The notes under the pieces were generated by a model. It was given only the letters and a program-made list of their open reading frames with translations. It made no database searches and had not been told where the DNA came from. Of a stretch of 64,000 bases of DNA, positions 1-9,306 are shown in pieces. Each line of letters starts with the position of its first letter. The stretch's first letter is position 1. This DNA is from Gemmatimonadales bacterium UBA2982 (lineage in GTDB: Bacteria > Gemmatimonadota > Gemmatimonadetes > Longimicrobiales > Gaopeijiaceae): NCBI GenBank assembly GCA_002347035.1, contig DEAM01000005.1, forward strand, positions 216,108-280,107, in the 5' to 3' direction. Both the position numbers and the translations under genes were made by a program.

Positions 1-43
1 CTTACACTTCGGTTTCAATGACCCCGCTAAGGGAGGCAATACT

Positions 44-2152
44 GTGAGTTTTCCCGTCATCCGACGGCTCTCTCTCATTCTGGTCCTCGGAGCAGCCAGC
101 GTAACACCCATTTCCGCCGAGCAGGAAGATCCGGACTCTGTCGTCCAGCTTTCTCCCGTGCTCGTCAGGGTTCTGGGTAGCGCAATACAGACGCAATCAC
201 CTACTCCTGTTTCAGTCGTCGCAGGTTCTGAACTGACTCGGGCAAATGGAGGAGCCTTCCTAGAAGAAGCCCTCCGGGCGGTTCCAGGTGTTCAGATCCA
301 AAACCGCTTCAACTTTGGTGTGGGTGAGCGTCTCGCAGTCCGTGGTTTCGGGTCCCGAGCACAATTTGGTGTTAGAGGAATTCGAGTGCTTGTAGATGGG
401 ATTCCCGCCACGCTACCAGACGGTCAGGCTACGCTAGACCACCTAGACCTGGCGGGCCTCGGTCGGGTTGAAGCCCTCCGGGGGCCAGGAGCCTCACTTT
501 ACGGAAATGGAGCTGGGGGCGTCATCCACTTCAGGACCCTAGAGCCAGCATCTGTTCCGGCAGCGGCTTCATTTCGAACAACCGCGGGAAGTCACGGCCT
601 GATGAATTACCAGGGGAACGTGACTGGCACCTCAGGGGACATAGGATATCGTGTCGGCTTTTCCCGACTTTCTTTTGACAACTTCCGTCCGCAGAGTTCC
701 GACGCTCCAGACGGAGATATGTATGGCGCAGTGACCAAGAACGTCTTCAACAGCACTGTCACTCTTCCCGCGGGCAACGGCTCCATGCGGCTCGTGGCAA
801 ATGTTCTCGACTTTGATGCTGAGAATGCGGGATCGATGAACCGTACCGATCTCGATGCAGGACATCGCGCGGCACGTTTTTTCAATAGAAAAAGCAACGC
901 GCACAAAGACGGCCGCCAGTTTCAGGGCGGTACTGCCTGGACAGGCATGATGGGCGACTCTGACGTAGAGATCGCATCATGGATCGTCCGCAGGGAACTT
1001 GACAACCCCATTCCGGGACGTGTAATCGACTTGAATCGGAATGCCGGTGGCGTTCGCGCGCTTATTAACCGGACACGGGAGGTCGATACCGGCGCCATCA
1101 GCTTCGGTTTCGGCGCTGAGACGGAGTTTCAGAGAGATGACCGTCAGAACTACCAAAATGATTATAACTTTTCAGATGGCGGCCGCGGGTCCCTGATACT
1201 TGACCAGTTTGAGAAGGTCCGGGGCGTCGGCCTTTTCGCACAAGGCCGACTCGACCATGACTCTGGGCTATCCCTGCTTGGTGGACTGAGGTACGACAAT
1301 ATCAATTTCTCAGTCGACGACCGCTTCCAGGCAGCAGGCAACCCTGATGATTCTGGGTCGCGTGCCATGGATGCCTTAAGCCCGTCCGTTGGTGTGCTAC
1401 TGGGGTCGGTAGACAACATTCAGTTTTTCAGCAACGTCTCGAAGTCCTTTGAGACGCCAACCACCACTGAGCTTGCTAATCAACCGACTGGCGCAGGTGG
1501 CTTCAACAGCACTCTAAACCCCCAAGCCGGCTGGACCGTTGAAGGTGGCCTCCGGACTGAAATCGCATCGAGATGGGCTGCAGAGGGATCTATCTTCCGC
1601 ACCAAGATCACGGATGGCCTCGTTCCCTTCACAGTCCCGGACGATCCGGGTCGTGACTTCTACCAGAACGCAGGTGAGATCAGCCACACTGGATGGGAAG
1701 TCGCGCTTGATGGCTCGCTCGTAGAGGGCGCATCCATGCGTGTCGCGTATACTCGAATAGATGCGCGCTTCGACCAGTTTGTAGATGGTGACGGTGATTA
1801 CTCAGGCAATAAAGTGCCCGGACTTGCACCAAACCGAATAGACGCACTTCTGCTCTTCGAAAGCGGCCCTACGTTCCTAGAGATCCGCACCCTGTACCAG
1901 GACGCGGTTCCAGTTGATGACGAGGGAAGATACAGCTCTGATTCCTACAAGCTCGTAGACGCAAGATTTGGCCTGGACAGCTTCTCTCTGGGTCAAGGCA
2001 ACTTTGAAGTTTCGCCTTTCTTCGCGGTCGCTAACCTTTTCGATGAATTCTATACCGCTTCTGTAATACCAAATGCTTGGGGCGGACGTTATTTCGAGCC
2101 CGGACCTGGACGGACATTCCGCATCGGAATGGGCGTCACCTTAGGGTCCTGA
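44..2152 (+). CDS. TonB-dependent outer-membrane receptor
   Basis: This 702-residue protein is a TonB-dependent receptor, an energised outer-membrane importer. A Sec signal peptide (about residues 1-25, ending near ISAE) is followed by a plug domain at roughly 45-165, with the typical LxEALRxVPGVQ, AVRGFGSRAQFG and LRGPGASLYG motifs. The rest is rich in alternating aromatic/polar strands, as expected of a 22-strand barrel, and the length is normal for the family. The start is GTG, with GGGAGG at 31-36 seven bases upstream. The substrate cannot be told from sequence; iron chelates are the commonest. The next gene follows after 8 bases and also looks envelope-directed. Confidence 0.93.
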   Translation: MSFPVIRRLSLILVLGAASVTPISAEQEDPDSVVQLSPVLVRVLGSAIQTQSPTPVSVVAGSELTRANGGAFLEEALRAVPGVQIQNRFNFGVGERLAVRGFGSRAQFGVRGIRVLVDGIPATLPDGQATLDHLDLAGLGRVEALRGPGASLYGNGAGGVIHFRTLEPASVPAAASFRTTAGSHGLMNYQGNVTGTSGDIGYRVGFSRLSFDNFRPQSSDAPDGDMYGAVTKNVFNSTVTLPAGNGSMRLVANVLDFDAENAGSMNRTDLDAGHRAARFFNRKSNAHKDGRQFQGGTAWTGMMGDSDVEIASWIVRRELDNPIPGRVIDLNRNAGGVRALINRTREVDTGAISFGFGAETEFQRDDRQNYQNDYNFSDGGRGSLILDQFEKVRGVGLFAQGRLDHDSGLSLLGGLRYDNINFSVDDRFQAAGNPDDSGSRAMDALSPSVGVLLGSVDNIQFFSNVSKSFETPTTTELANQPTGAGGFNSTLNPQAGWTVEGGLRTEIASRWAAEGSIFRTKITDGLVPFTVPDDPGRDFYQNAGEISHTGWEVALDGSLVEGASMRVAYTRIDARFDQFVDGDGDYSGNKVPGLAPNRIDALLLFESGPTFLEIRTLYQDAVPVDDEGRYSSDSYKLVDARFGLDSFSLGQGNFEVSPFFAVANLFDEFYTASVIPNAWGGRYFEPGPGRTFRIGMGVTLGS

Positions 2153-2160
2153 CGACACTT

Positions 2161-2664
2161 ATGGCCGCGCCCATCACTAGAGCGGTGGGCGCGGCCGCAT
2201 TGGCATTGACGTTAGTGGTCACGCCACTAACGGCCCAAGGGGCACGTGCTGGTGACGGTGTTCGCTTCAGTATTTTTGCGGGAGGCATCAGCCCGGTTGG
2301 TTTTGCCATAGAGTTTTTTCGGAATACACACGCTCTAGAGATCGGCGTTGGAACCTGGTCCTTCGATGAACTAGCTATATCAACGGTCTATAAGAAATAC
2401 ATCGGAGGTGACACAGCACGCCCCTTTGCTGGTGCTGGCATTTGGGTCACTACCGTATCACCCCCCGAAGAACGTAGGGGCTACGCCGTGGTGCTGCGGG
2501 CTCCTGTCGGAATGGATTGGAGCTTTATTGAGAATCACTCCATCGGCACGGCCCTAAATCTCAATCGAGGGCTATGGATCCGAAGATCAAACTCTGAGGA
2601 CGATTCGCCGCTTAATGGTCGAATAGTCCCACTTCCGGAAGTCTACTACCGCTACAGCCCCTGA
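2161..2664 (+). CDS. Putative outer-membrane beta-barrel-like protein, unknown function
   Basis: The family is not recognised. From the ATG at 2161 the product is 167 residues with a clear signal peptide (hydrophobic AAALALTLVVTPLTAQG). Short amphipathic, glycine- and aromatic-rich strands follow, including a PFAGAGIWV motif often seen in small outer-membrane barrel domains, and the protein ends in YYRYSP. An open frame continues upstream to 2077 inside the receptor gene. The internal ATG is preferred because it places the signal peptide at the N-terminus and follows the receptor stop by 8 bases. Co-transcription with the TonB receptor is likely. Confidence 0.72.
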   Translation: MAAPITRAVGAAALALTLVVTPLTAQGARAGDGVRFSIFAGGISPVGFAIEFFRNTHALEIGVGTWSFDELAISTVYKKYIGGDTARPFAGAGIWVTTVSPPEERRGYAVVLRAPVGMDWSFIENHSIGTALNLNRGLWIRRSNSEDDSPLNGRIVPLPEVYYRYSP

Positions 2665-2682
2665 TACCTTGCGGCGCCGAAC

Positions 2683-2937
2683 CTAAAGTTCCTCTGGTTC
2701 ATCCCAGCTCTCTCTCCAGAAGCGCTCTTCCTCTTCGTCGATCTCCTCTAGATCAAGAGGCTCGTCCTCATCGGTACTTATCTCGCCGATCTCCAGAATC
2801 GTCTGAATTGCGTTCTCGTCCAGGACTGGGACATCCGAACTAAAAAGCTCCTTCCTACGCATATACATTCGTAGCGCAGCTGCCATCACTAGGATGGTGA
2901 TGGTAGTCCAGAAAAGAAGCCCTAGGAGATTTAGCAT
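2683..2937 (-). CDS. Small single-span membrane protein with acidic tail
   Basis: This 84-residue protein has one N-terminal membrane helix (about residues 3-22), a basic stop-transfer RMYMRRKE, and a strongly acidic cytoplasmic tail rich in Glu/Asp that ends EPEEL. No family is recognised. It lies 12 bases downstream of the thrC stop on the same strand, so it is probably the last gene of the CPBP-thrC transcript. It converges with the plus-strand barrel gene, with only 18 bases between stops. The membrane anchor and acidic tail suggest a structural or accessory role, but nothing more specific is supported. Confidence 0.6.
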   Translation of the reverse strand: MLNLLGLLFWTTITILVMAAALRMYMRRKELFSSDVPVLDENAIQTILEIGEISTDEDEPLDLEEIDEEEERFWRESWDEPEEL

Positions 2938-2949
2938 CCGCGTCCGGGG

Positions 2950-4137
2950 TCACTGAGTCGGGAGCATTCCAACGTACTTAAGTCCACTGCCCGTATTGAA
3001 TAGGACGACTTCATCTTCAGGAGAAATCATTCCCCTTTCTATAAGGACCGGGACTGCAGCAGCTGTCGCACCACCCTCGGGAGCAGCGAAAACGCCCAGG
3101 TCTGCGCCTAAGTACTGCACCCAACGAGCCATTTCATGATCCTGAACAGCTACGGCGGCTCCACCTGAAGCTCTGAGTACATCGAGCATCAAATAGTCTC
3201 CTATCGCCGCAGGTACCTTGAGACCGGAAGCATAGGTCTCAGCTCCTTCCCACTTAGTAGCATGCCCTGCATCCGCTTCCCAAGCACGCACGATCGGGGC
3301 ACATCCAGTGGCCTGGACGGAGTACATCTTAGGTCGATCAGATCCTATCCAACCCAGGTGCTCCATCTCATCGAAAGCCTTCCACATCCCAATCAATCCT
3401 GTACCACCCCCAGTGGGATAAACGATGGCGTCTGGCAGCCTTCCACCCAGCTGCTCTACGAGCTCGTACCCCATGGTCTTTTTGCCTTCGACTCTGTAGG
3501 GCTCCTTTAACGTCGATAGATCGAACCAACCCTTCTCCTCGACTCCCTTTCTGACCACGACACCGCAATCGGTGATCAGCCCGTCCAGAAGCTGTAAGTC
3601 CGCTCCAAGCGCCCTAATTTCTTCTAAGATCGGTGCCGGCGTATCTGTGGGGACCACTACATGCACATTAAGACCAGCGGCTGCCCCATAGGCGGCTGCC
3701 GCGCTTCCGGCGTTACCAGCAGATGGCAGTGCAAGTTCTGTAGCGCCAAGTTCAAGTGCTCTTGAGACTGCAAGGCTAAGGCCGCGCGCCTTAAAGCTGC
3801 CAGTTGGATTCTGTCCCTCGTCCTTAACCCAGACCCGACGGACTCCGAATCGCTCTGCCGTGCGGGTGGCATCGAGTAGCGGAGTCCAGCCCTCGCCCAG
3901 TGCAACCTGAGCTTCTCGTTGTCGCACTGGCAGCACCTCTTCGTAGCGCCACAGATCAGCTCGACGTCCTGCCAGGCTCTCCAAAGTGAATCTGCCTTCT
4001 AGCGCTTTCAAATCGTAGCGGGCAAAAAGTGGCTTCCCTGCCTGAGACAGCCCGACTAATCGCTCACTCTCTTCAATCTCACCTGTGGCAGTGCACTCCA
4101 AGTGCGTTGCCCCGGCCAGCTTCTGTACTTCTCTCAC
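2950..4137 (-). CDS. thrC: Threonine synthase
   Basis: PLP enzyme of 395 residues, probably threonine synthase, which converts O-phosphohomoserine to threonine in the cytoplasm. The N-terminal THLECTATGE segment resembles the short cysteine-containing head of bacterial threonine synthases. The PLP lysine is K116 in NPTGSFKARG, and the phosphate-binding glycine loop is PTGGGTGLIG near residue 240. The start is GTG and overlaps the upstream CPBP gene by 4 bases (GTGA), implying translational coupling. A related threonine dehydratase or other fold-II PLP enzyme is the main alternative. The N-terminal head and length favour threonine synthase. Confidence 0.88.
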   Translation of the reverse strand: MREVQKLAGATHLECTATGEIEESERLVGLSQAGKPLFARYDLKALEGRFTLESLAGRRADLWRYEEVLPVRQREAQVALGEGWTPLLDATRTAERFGVRRVWVKDEGQNPTGSFKARGLSLAVSRALELGATELALPSAGNAGSAAAAYGAAAGLNVHVVVPTDTPAPILEEIRALGADLQLLDGLITDCGVVVRKGVEEKGWFDLSTLKEPYRVEGKKTMGYELVEQLGGRLPDAIVYPTGGGTGLIGMWKAFDEMEHLGWIGSDRPKMYSVQATGCAPIVRAWEADAGHATKWEGAETYASGLKVPAAIGDYLMLDVLRASGGAAVAVQDHEMARWVQYLGADLGVFAAPEGGATAAAVPVLIERGMISPEDEVVLFNTGSGLKYVGMLPTQ

Positions 4138-4964
4138 AATTCCTCACTTCCTTGGAAAGATCTTATCCCGAATCCGACGGTGACGATGCCAGCGACTACA
4201 AGCCAAACCGGCGGTGCCTTTTCAGGGTCGGAAAAACTCTCACGTGTGCTCTCCCACGATGTTAGAGCAATGATCGTTGCATTATTGAGGAAATGCATCA
4301 GGACTCCTACCCAAATTGATCTAGTCTGCCAGACCACCCACGCGATTAGGCCGCCCAACAAAGCAGTCGGGAGAAATCGAATTGCTGTTTGAAACGAGAG
4401 ATGGAAAGCACCAAAGACCAATCCATTGAGCACAACAAGCCGCCAAGGGCCGAGAGTCTTTGTACTGCCGAGCAGGACTCCACGGAAAATGATCTCCTCG
4501 CAGAAAGCTGGTGTGACCGCGAGGACTAACAGCAGCCATACTCCTCTGCCCAGACTTTCAGCAGTCATAAGCTCCTGAAGGCCTTCGAGGATCTCCCGGG
4601 GGACGGGTAATACAAACGTTTGCAACCAGCCTACGAGCCCAATGAGCGGTAGCGCACCCAATGCGAGTAAGGTCGCCCCGAACAGTGCCCGTGATGTCGG
4701 CAGTCTAAGCGACAATGTTCTCTTCGCATCGTAACGTCCGATAACAACAAAGAGCAGCGCAGGGACGAAAAGAAGCAGCCACTCTGCAGCGAGGACGCCG
4801 TGCTCACCAAGCGCGCCCTGGAGTCGGATGGCACCGTAAAAAAAGAGCACGGCCACGAGCACAATAAACCCTAGGGCAGCACGGGGCTCCGGTACACGAC
4901 CCTCGGGGGTGCCACCGAAACCGAAGGTAGCCCTCCGCTTGGCCGGGCCAGTAAGGCGAATCAT
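4134..4964 (-). CDS. CPBP-family intramembrane metalloprotease (Abi family)
   Basis: A 276-residue polytopic membrane protein of the CPBP/Abi (CAAX protease and bacteriocin-processing) family. The diagnostic motifs are CEEIIFRG at 155-162 (paired glutamates E156/E157), FGAFH ending at H188 and LMHFLNN with H224, which together form the predicted metal site inside the membrane. About seven hydrophobic segments are visible. Members cleave substrates within or near the membrane, but the substrate here is unknown. It overlaps thrC by 4 bases and starts an apparent three-gene transcript. The residues up to about 30 are cytosolic and poorly conserved. Confidence 0.88.
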   Translation of the reverse strand: MIRLTGPAKRRATFGFGGTPEGRVPEPRAALGFIVLVAVLFFYGAIRLQGALGEHGVLAAEWLLLFVPALLFVVIGRYDAKRTLSLRLPTSRALFGATLLALGALPLIGLVGWLQTFVLPVPREILEGLQELMTAESLGRGVWLLLVLAVTPAFCEEIIFRGVLLGSTKTLGPWRLVVLNGLVFGAFHLSFQTAIRFLPTALLGGLIAWVVWQTRSIWVGVLMHFLNNATIIALTSWESTRESFSDPEKAPPVWLVVAGIVTVGFGIRSFQGSEEL

Positions 4965-5037
4965 CTAAGTGGGTTAGTCGGGAGTACCACTACACGATAC
5001 TCAGAAAAAACTAACCGTTAACAAAAGTTGTTCGAAC

Positions 5038-6252
5038 CTACTCGTACCTGAGCGCATCGATCGGATCAAGAGCCGCTGCTCTCCTTGCGGGCCACATTCC
5101 GAAAAAGAGCCCTACCGCAGCAGAAAATCCGATGGCGGCCGCCACAGCTTGTGGCGATACAGCGGTTTCCCATTCAGCAAATCGACTCATTGCCTCAGCA
5201 GCTGCGTATCCAGCTGCTACCCCCAGCAAACCCCCAAGAACGCAGAGAAAGAGCGCCTCTACTAGGAACTGCGTCATGATCGCCCGCTTGGTAGCACCAA
5301 GTGCTTTCCTCACACCAATTTCGCGTGTCCGCTCAGTCACGGAGACGAGCATGATGTTCATGATCCCGATACCACCCACCAGCAAGCTGATGCCGGCTAT
5401 ACCAGCAAGCAGCATTGTGAACGTCTGGCGAGTCTCATTGAAAGTCTCGAGCATATCGGCGTTGTTACGGATGTTGAAATCCGCATCCTCACCAGCCCGC
5501 AACCGATGTTCACGCCGCATGATGCGATCGATCTCGGCATAAGCCAGATCGAGTTCCTCTGGCGTCTCGGTAGCAGCATAAATCGTGTTCAGCCTATCGC
5601 GGCTCCCCATAACCCGGTATTGGGCAGTCGACTGCGGAATAAAGATGTTCTCATCAGGTCTCAGGAACCCTGAGCCGCCTTTCTCAGCCAAGATCCCTAC
5701 AACCTCAAACCCGATCCCCCGAATCTGAATCGTCTCACCCAGCAAGATCTCCGGTGGTGTCTCACCCAAATCTTCGGAGGCGCTGTAACCCAACACTGCC
5801 ACGCGTCGTCGCCCCTGAACTTCACTCTGCGTAAAGAAGCGACCGTGAAGCAGTTCATGATCGTAAATGTTGAAGTATTCGGGCCACACGCCGACCACCC
5901 TCGAGCGAGAGTTCCAGCGCAGGTAGGAGATCTGCATGTAGGTCTGTTGCTCTGGCGAGACCGTGAGTAGCCCACCCGTCTCGACACGCAGTGCCAGAGC
6001 ATCATCGATGGATAACTCTGTGTCTCCTCGTGATACTCCGAATGAGCGCTGCTGACCCGGGCTAATTGTTAACACACTCGTTCCCATGCGGTTGATCTCA
6101 GCTTGGATCTGCTGCTGAGCGCCCTCACCCAGCGCTACCATGGTGATCACGGCTGCAATGCCAATCACAATGCCAAGAGTAGTCAGAACTGACCGCAAGA
6201 GATTGGCACGCACCGCGCCCATAGCGACCATGACAATCTCAAAGACGAGCAT
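5038..6252 (-). CDS. MacB-type ABC transporter permease (FtsX domain)
   Basis: A 404-residue inner-membrane permease of the MacB/LolC class. The N-terminal helix (about 17-40, with the conserved LTTLGIVIGIAAV) is followed by a large periplasmic MacB-PCD domain (about 45-260) and three C-terminal helices with the FtsX signature. The latter contains GGIGIMNIMLVSVTERTREIG and the GxRKALGA coupling region. Unlike E. coli MacB, the ATPase is a separate protein, encoded two genes upstream. It lies 11 bases after the adaptor gene in the order ATPase-adaptor-permease. A tripartite exporter of drugs, peptides or siderophores is likely, but the substrate is not visible. Confidence 0.92.
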   Translation of the reverse strand: MLVFEIVMVAMGAVRANLLRSVLTTLGIVIGIAAVITMVALGEGAQQQIQAEINRMGTSVLTISPGQQRSFGVSRGDTELSIDDALALRVETGGLLTVSPEQQTYMQISYLRWNSRSRVVGVWPEYFNIYDHELLHGRFFTQSEVQGRRRVAVLGYSASEDLGETPPEILLGETIQIRGIGFEVVGILAEKGGSGFLRPDENIFIPQSTAQYRVMGSRDRLNTIYAATETPEELDLAYAEIDRIMRREHRLRAGEDADFNIRNNADMLETFNETRQTFTMLLAGIAGISLLVGGIGIMNIMLVSVTERTREIGVRKALGATKRAIMTQFLVEALFLCVLGGLLGVAAGYAAAEAMSRFAEWETAVSPQAVAAAIGFSAAVGLFFGMWPARRAAALDPIDALRYE

Positions 6253-6263
6253 CTAAAAGCTCC

Positions 6264-7805
6264 TTAGCGACCTCTGCCTATCCCCGGAGGTGGGCCACCG
6301 CGCATCCCGCCACCAAACGGACTGCCTCCGCCCATACGATCCCGCATACGATTCATGAACTCCTCCTGCTGAGCCTGAAGCTGGGCTGCTCCAACGATGG
6401 CAAGTACATCACCCTCCTCAAGGCCACTGACTACTGAGGTGTTGTCCCAATCTCCGAGCCCCATCTGTATGAGCTGTGGCTCCAGGTCACCGTCGGGCCC
6501 TATCACGAAGACCGCTGCGGGCCGCGTTTCTCTTTCCGGTGGCTCCGTTGCACCATCGCGCCCAAGAGCGCGACGTCCTAATCCGCCACCACGGCCGCCA
6601 GCCATTGCCTGCATCCTCTGACGAGCTTCCTGTTGTGTGATCTCACCGCTTTGTACCTGCGCACGAAGAGCCTGCATCTGGCCAATGGTCTCCGGATCGA
6701 ACTGGCCACCACCCCGTCCACCACCACCCGGTTGACCTCCCGTCTCGGGAGAGGAACTGCCACGGGCAGCAGCGGCACCGGGTCGCTGGCCTCCAAAGCC
6801 TCGGCGCGCCCGACCCATCTGACTGAAAGCCGTAAGATCTAGCGCCTCTATGTCCAAACCGAGCGCCATCGCTGCTGGTCCGACGTCCTCAGTGTTCACG
6901 ATAGCGTTGTTCGGAACCAACAGGACATCGAACTCCTCATCTATGAAGATCTCGACCTCAGCGTTCATCCCGGGCTTCAACAGCCCAGAGCGATTGTCGA
7001 TTGAAACGATCACCGGGAACATTGTGACGTTTTGCTCTACAACGGCTTGAGGCTCGATCTTCTCGATCGTGCCGTTGAACGTGCGTTCTGGAAAAGCTTC
7101 AACTATGACTGCCGCAGCCATACCCGGCTCGAGCATCCCCATGTCGGTCTCATCGACAAGGGTACGCACCTGCATCTCGCCCAGATTAGCCATCAAAAAT
7201 AGTGTCGTACCACCTGATACGTTCTGGGACGCAGACTGAATGACTGCTCCCTCTTCGACATTCTTCTGAATGACCGTGCCACTCATTGGAGCGGTGATAC
7301 TCACATCCTGCATCTGGAGTTCGGCGAGTTCGTAGTTGGTTTCCGCTCTGACCAATGAAGCTCGTGAATTCGCGTATTCGATTCGCGCGCTCTCGTGCTC
7401 CTGCTGGGTAATGACCTCCGCAGTCAGAAGCTGATTCGATCTCTCTAATTGGGCCTCTGAAATCTCAAGCCTAGCCCTTGCTACCTCGAGATCTGCCTGC
7501 ACTTGATTGTAGTTGTTTCTGACGTCACGAGGATCGATTTCAGCTAGTAGTGCTCCTCGCGAGACCTCGTCACCTACATCGATATGTAGCCGCAAAATCT
7601 CGCCGGAGGCCTTCGACTTAACCTCGACCTCTCGGACCGGCTCAACATTGCCAGTTGCCTCAGCTCGTATCAGCAGGTCCCCTAGGGTCACATCGGCCGT
7701 CAGTCGTGTCGGCTCAGCTTCCTCGGCAACTTCGGCAGATGAGCATGCAGCGATTCCTGCCGATCCTAAAATAAGAACCGCGAACTTTACGTTGCGACCT
7801 CTCAT
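6264..7805 (-). CDS. MacA/HlyD-like periplasmic adaptor with glycine-rich insert
   Basis: Periplasmic membrane-fusion protein (513 residues) linking the MacB-like permease to an outer-membrane channel. It has a lipoprotein-type N-terminus (GIAACSS lipobox). A biotinyl-lipoyl half at about 60-85 ([19 protein letters not shown]) is followed by a helical hairpin at 90-165 and a beta-barrel region with [13 protein letters not shown]. It is unusually long. Between about 325 and 440 there is an inserted tract dominated by Gly, Arg, Gln and Ala enclosing a short helix ([14 protein letters not shown]). The C-terminus is again Gly/Pro/Arg-rich. It overlaps the ATPase gene by 4 bases. Confidence 0.9.
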   Translation of the reverse strand: MRGRNVKFAVLILGSAGIAACSSAEVAEEAEPTRLTADVTLGDLLIRAEATGNVEPVREVEVKSKASGEILRLHIDVGDEVSRGALLAEIDPRDVRNNYNQVQADLEVARARLEISEAQLERSNQLLTAEVITQQEHESARIEYANSRASLVRAETNYELAELQMQDVSITAPMSGTVIQKNVEEGAVIQSASQNVSGGTTLFLMANLGEMQVRTLVDETDMGMLEPGMAAAVIVEAFPERTFNGTIEKIEPQAVVEQNVTMFPVIVSIDNRSGLLKPGMNAEVEIFIDEEFDVLLVPNNAIVNTEDVGPAAMALGLDIEALDLTAFSQMGRARRGFGGQRPGAAAARGSSSPETGGQPGGGGRGGGQFDPETIGQMQALRAQVQSGEITQQEARQRMQAMAGGRGGGLGRRALGRDGATEPPERETRPAAVFVIGPDGDLEPQLIQMGLGDWDNTSVVSGLEEGDVLAIVGAAQLQAQQEEFMNRMRDRMGGGSPFGGGMRGGPPPGIGRGR

Positions 7806-8509
7806 ACGGCACTCCCAACCATCTCGTTCATAAAGTCACGCTCTACAAATCCGTCCTTGAGGTGAATCTGTCGCTTAGCGTGCTCTGCGATATCATGCTC
7901 GTGGGTTACTAGAACTATCGTCTGACCCTGTTTGTTAAGGTCATTAAGCTGGCGCATGATATCAGCACTCGTGACCGAATCCAGGTTCCCCGTAGGCTCA
8001 TCTGCCAAAAGAAGTGCTGGCTCATTTACAAGTGCGCGCGCGACTGCCACACGCTGGCGCTGACCACCTGATAATTCCGGCGGCTTATGCTCCATGCGGT
8101 CCTCAAGCCCCACTAACGCTAGCTTTTCCTCAGCTCTGCGCCGCCTCTCCTTCGAACTGACTCCCGCATAGATCAGGGGGAGTTCTACATTGTGCGCTGC
8201 GGTTGCTCGCGGAAGCAGGTTAAACGTCTGGAAGACAAAACCAATCTGACGATTACGGACCCGCGCGAGATCATCGTCTGTCAGCTCGCTAACCAGCTGA
8301 TTGTTTAACCAATATTTACCGTCGGTAGGAGTGTCGAGACATCCGATCATATTCATAAGGGTGGACTTGCCACTCCCGGACGGTCCCATCACAGCCACGA
8401 ACTCGCCTCGACGGATAAGTAAGTCGACGCCCCGCACTGCACGAACTGTCTCGGCTCCCAAGACATAGTGCTTCGTTAGTCCCTCTGTGCGGATGATCTC
8501 GTCACTCAA
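7802..8509 (-). CDS. MacB/LolD-type ABC transporter ATP-binding protein
   Basis: A 235-residue cytoplasmic ATPase that energises the adjacent permease. Walker A is GPSGSGKST, followed by the Q-loop region [11 protein letters not shown], the signature [15 protein letters not shown], Walker [14 protein letters not shown] and the H-switch LVTHEHD. These are typical of the LolD/MacB subfamily (3A.1.122/125). The frame remains open to an ATG at 8545. The TTG at 8509 is preferred because a GGGAGG sits nine bases upstream of it and homologues begin close to this residue. It is the first gene of the three-gene export operon. Confidence 0.93.
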   Translation of the reverse strand: MSDEIIRTEGLTKHYVLGAETVRAVRGVDLLIRRGEFVAVMGPSGSGKSTLMNMIGCLDTPTDGKYWLNNQLVSELTDDDLARVRNRQIGFVFQTFNLLPRATAAHNVELPLIYAGVSSKERRRRAEEKLALVGLEDRMEHKPPELSGGQRQRVAVARALVNEPALLLADEPTGNLDSVTSADIMRQLNDLNKQGQTIVLVTHEHDIAEHAKRQIHLKDGFVERDFMNEMVGSAV

Positions 8510-8796
8510 AGTCGTACTCCTCCCTACCTGAATCCGCGCAAGCATATGAAGTGAGAAACTTGCCTGCCGAATATTTCGTGAACTTTACTCGAGAGCATTT
8601 TTTCTGCCTGCCCTAAGGATGACAGTGATTCCTTACTACAGTGTGTCAGCCATGTTACTAAATATGTCTACGTATCTGTTCCGTCACCATTGATTTGATG
8701 CTTCGGAATGGGCTTCTGTTAAGCTAAGGGCTGCTTACTAGCACCGGAATCGTGGCATCATAATCACACTTCAAGCAAACCACTCTGACTGCTGGT
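8510..8796. other. Intergenic region upstream of the export operon
   Basis: About 290 bases between the unknown gene at 8797 and the ATPase start. It is relatively AT-rich, with several T-runs, and should contain the promoter of the minus-strand export operon and the 3' end of the HNH transcript. I could not identify a convincing promoter, terminator hairpin or small gene on either strand. Confidence 0.4.
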
Positions 8797-9303
8797 CTAG
8801 CGAGGCTTACCCTGACCTAAATTCTCGAAAAAAGGCTTTTTTCGCTCTGGATCGCTTGGCGTCTTTGCGTTCTTGAAGGCTGTCATAAGGCTTTCAGTGG
8901 AAAGCGAGCCGAGCGTTTTGCCAACTACAAGCGCCTCACGGTCGGGCGAGGTCGACGAGTCCGTGACTGTCCAAAAGCCGAGCAGCAACAGTGGCACGGC
9001 TCCACTAGATCCACTGCCTGCCATACCCAGGACTCGTACCACCCAGGACTCGTCCTCCATCTCCAGCTGTACTTCAGTCACGTCGGAGTCTTCTGTCCCT
9101 GGATCCGATCCCGACTCCGCCAGATCGCGAACCGGAGTCGGCTTCCTCTCGCTATCGTGGTTAGTCCCTGCTCCCCCTGCCTCATCGTGTTCTCGACTCT
9201 GATTATCTGGAGGCAGCTGGGACGGTTCTGCACCGGAATCCGGTGGTGGTGGTCCGACCTTCGCTGGTCGTGCAGGCTGAAGCTTCTGTGGCAACTCTTT
9301 CAT
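8797..9303 (-). CDS. Unknown protein with proline-rich disordered N-terminus
   Basis: No family is recognised in this 168-residue protein. Residues 1-80 are dominated by Pro, Gly, Ser, Asp and Glu and look intrinsically disordered. A more ordered C-terminal half begins near residue 82 (VQLEMEDESWVVRVLG) and contains a hydrophobic VPLLLLGFW stretch. The tail is basic. Only 3 bases separate it from the stop of the HNH gene, so both are probably on one transcript. The ordered part (SWVVRVLG...TDSSTSPDREALVVGKTL) may be a small conserved domain of unknown function. The codon pattern is like the neighbours. Confidence 0.6.
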   Translation of the reverse strand: MKELPQKLQPARPAKVGPPPPDSGAEPSQLPPDNQSREHDEAGGAGTNHDSERKPTPVRDLAESGSDPGTEDSDVTEVQLEMEDESWVVRVLGMAGSGSSGAVPLLLLGFWTVTDSSTSPDREALVVGKTLGSLSTESLMTAFKNAKTPSDPERKKPFFENLGQGKPR

Positions 9304-9306
9304 TCT

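Noticed and set aside
4029..4392. Two plus-strand ORFs opposite thrC and the CPBP gene
   Set aside because: They lie antisense to genes with clear family motifs, have no start signal or recognisable domain, and match a frame shadow.
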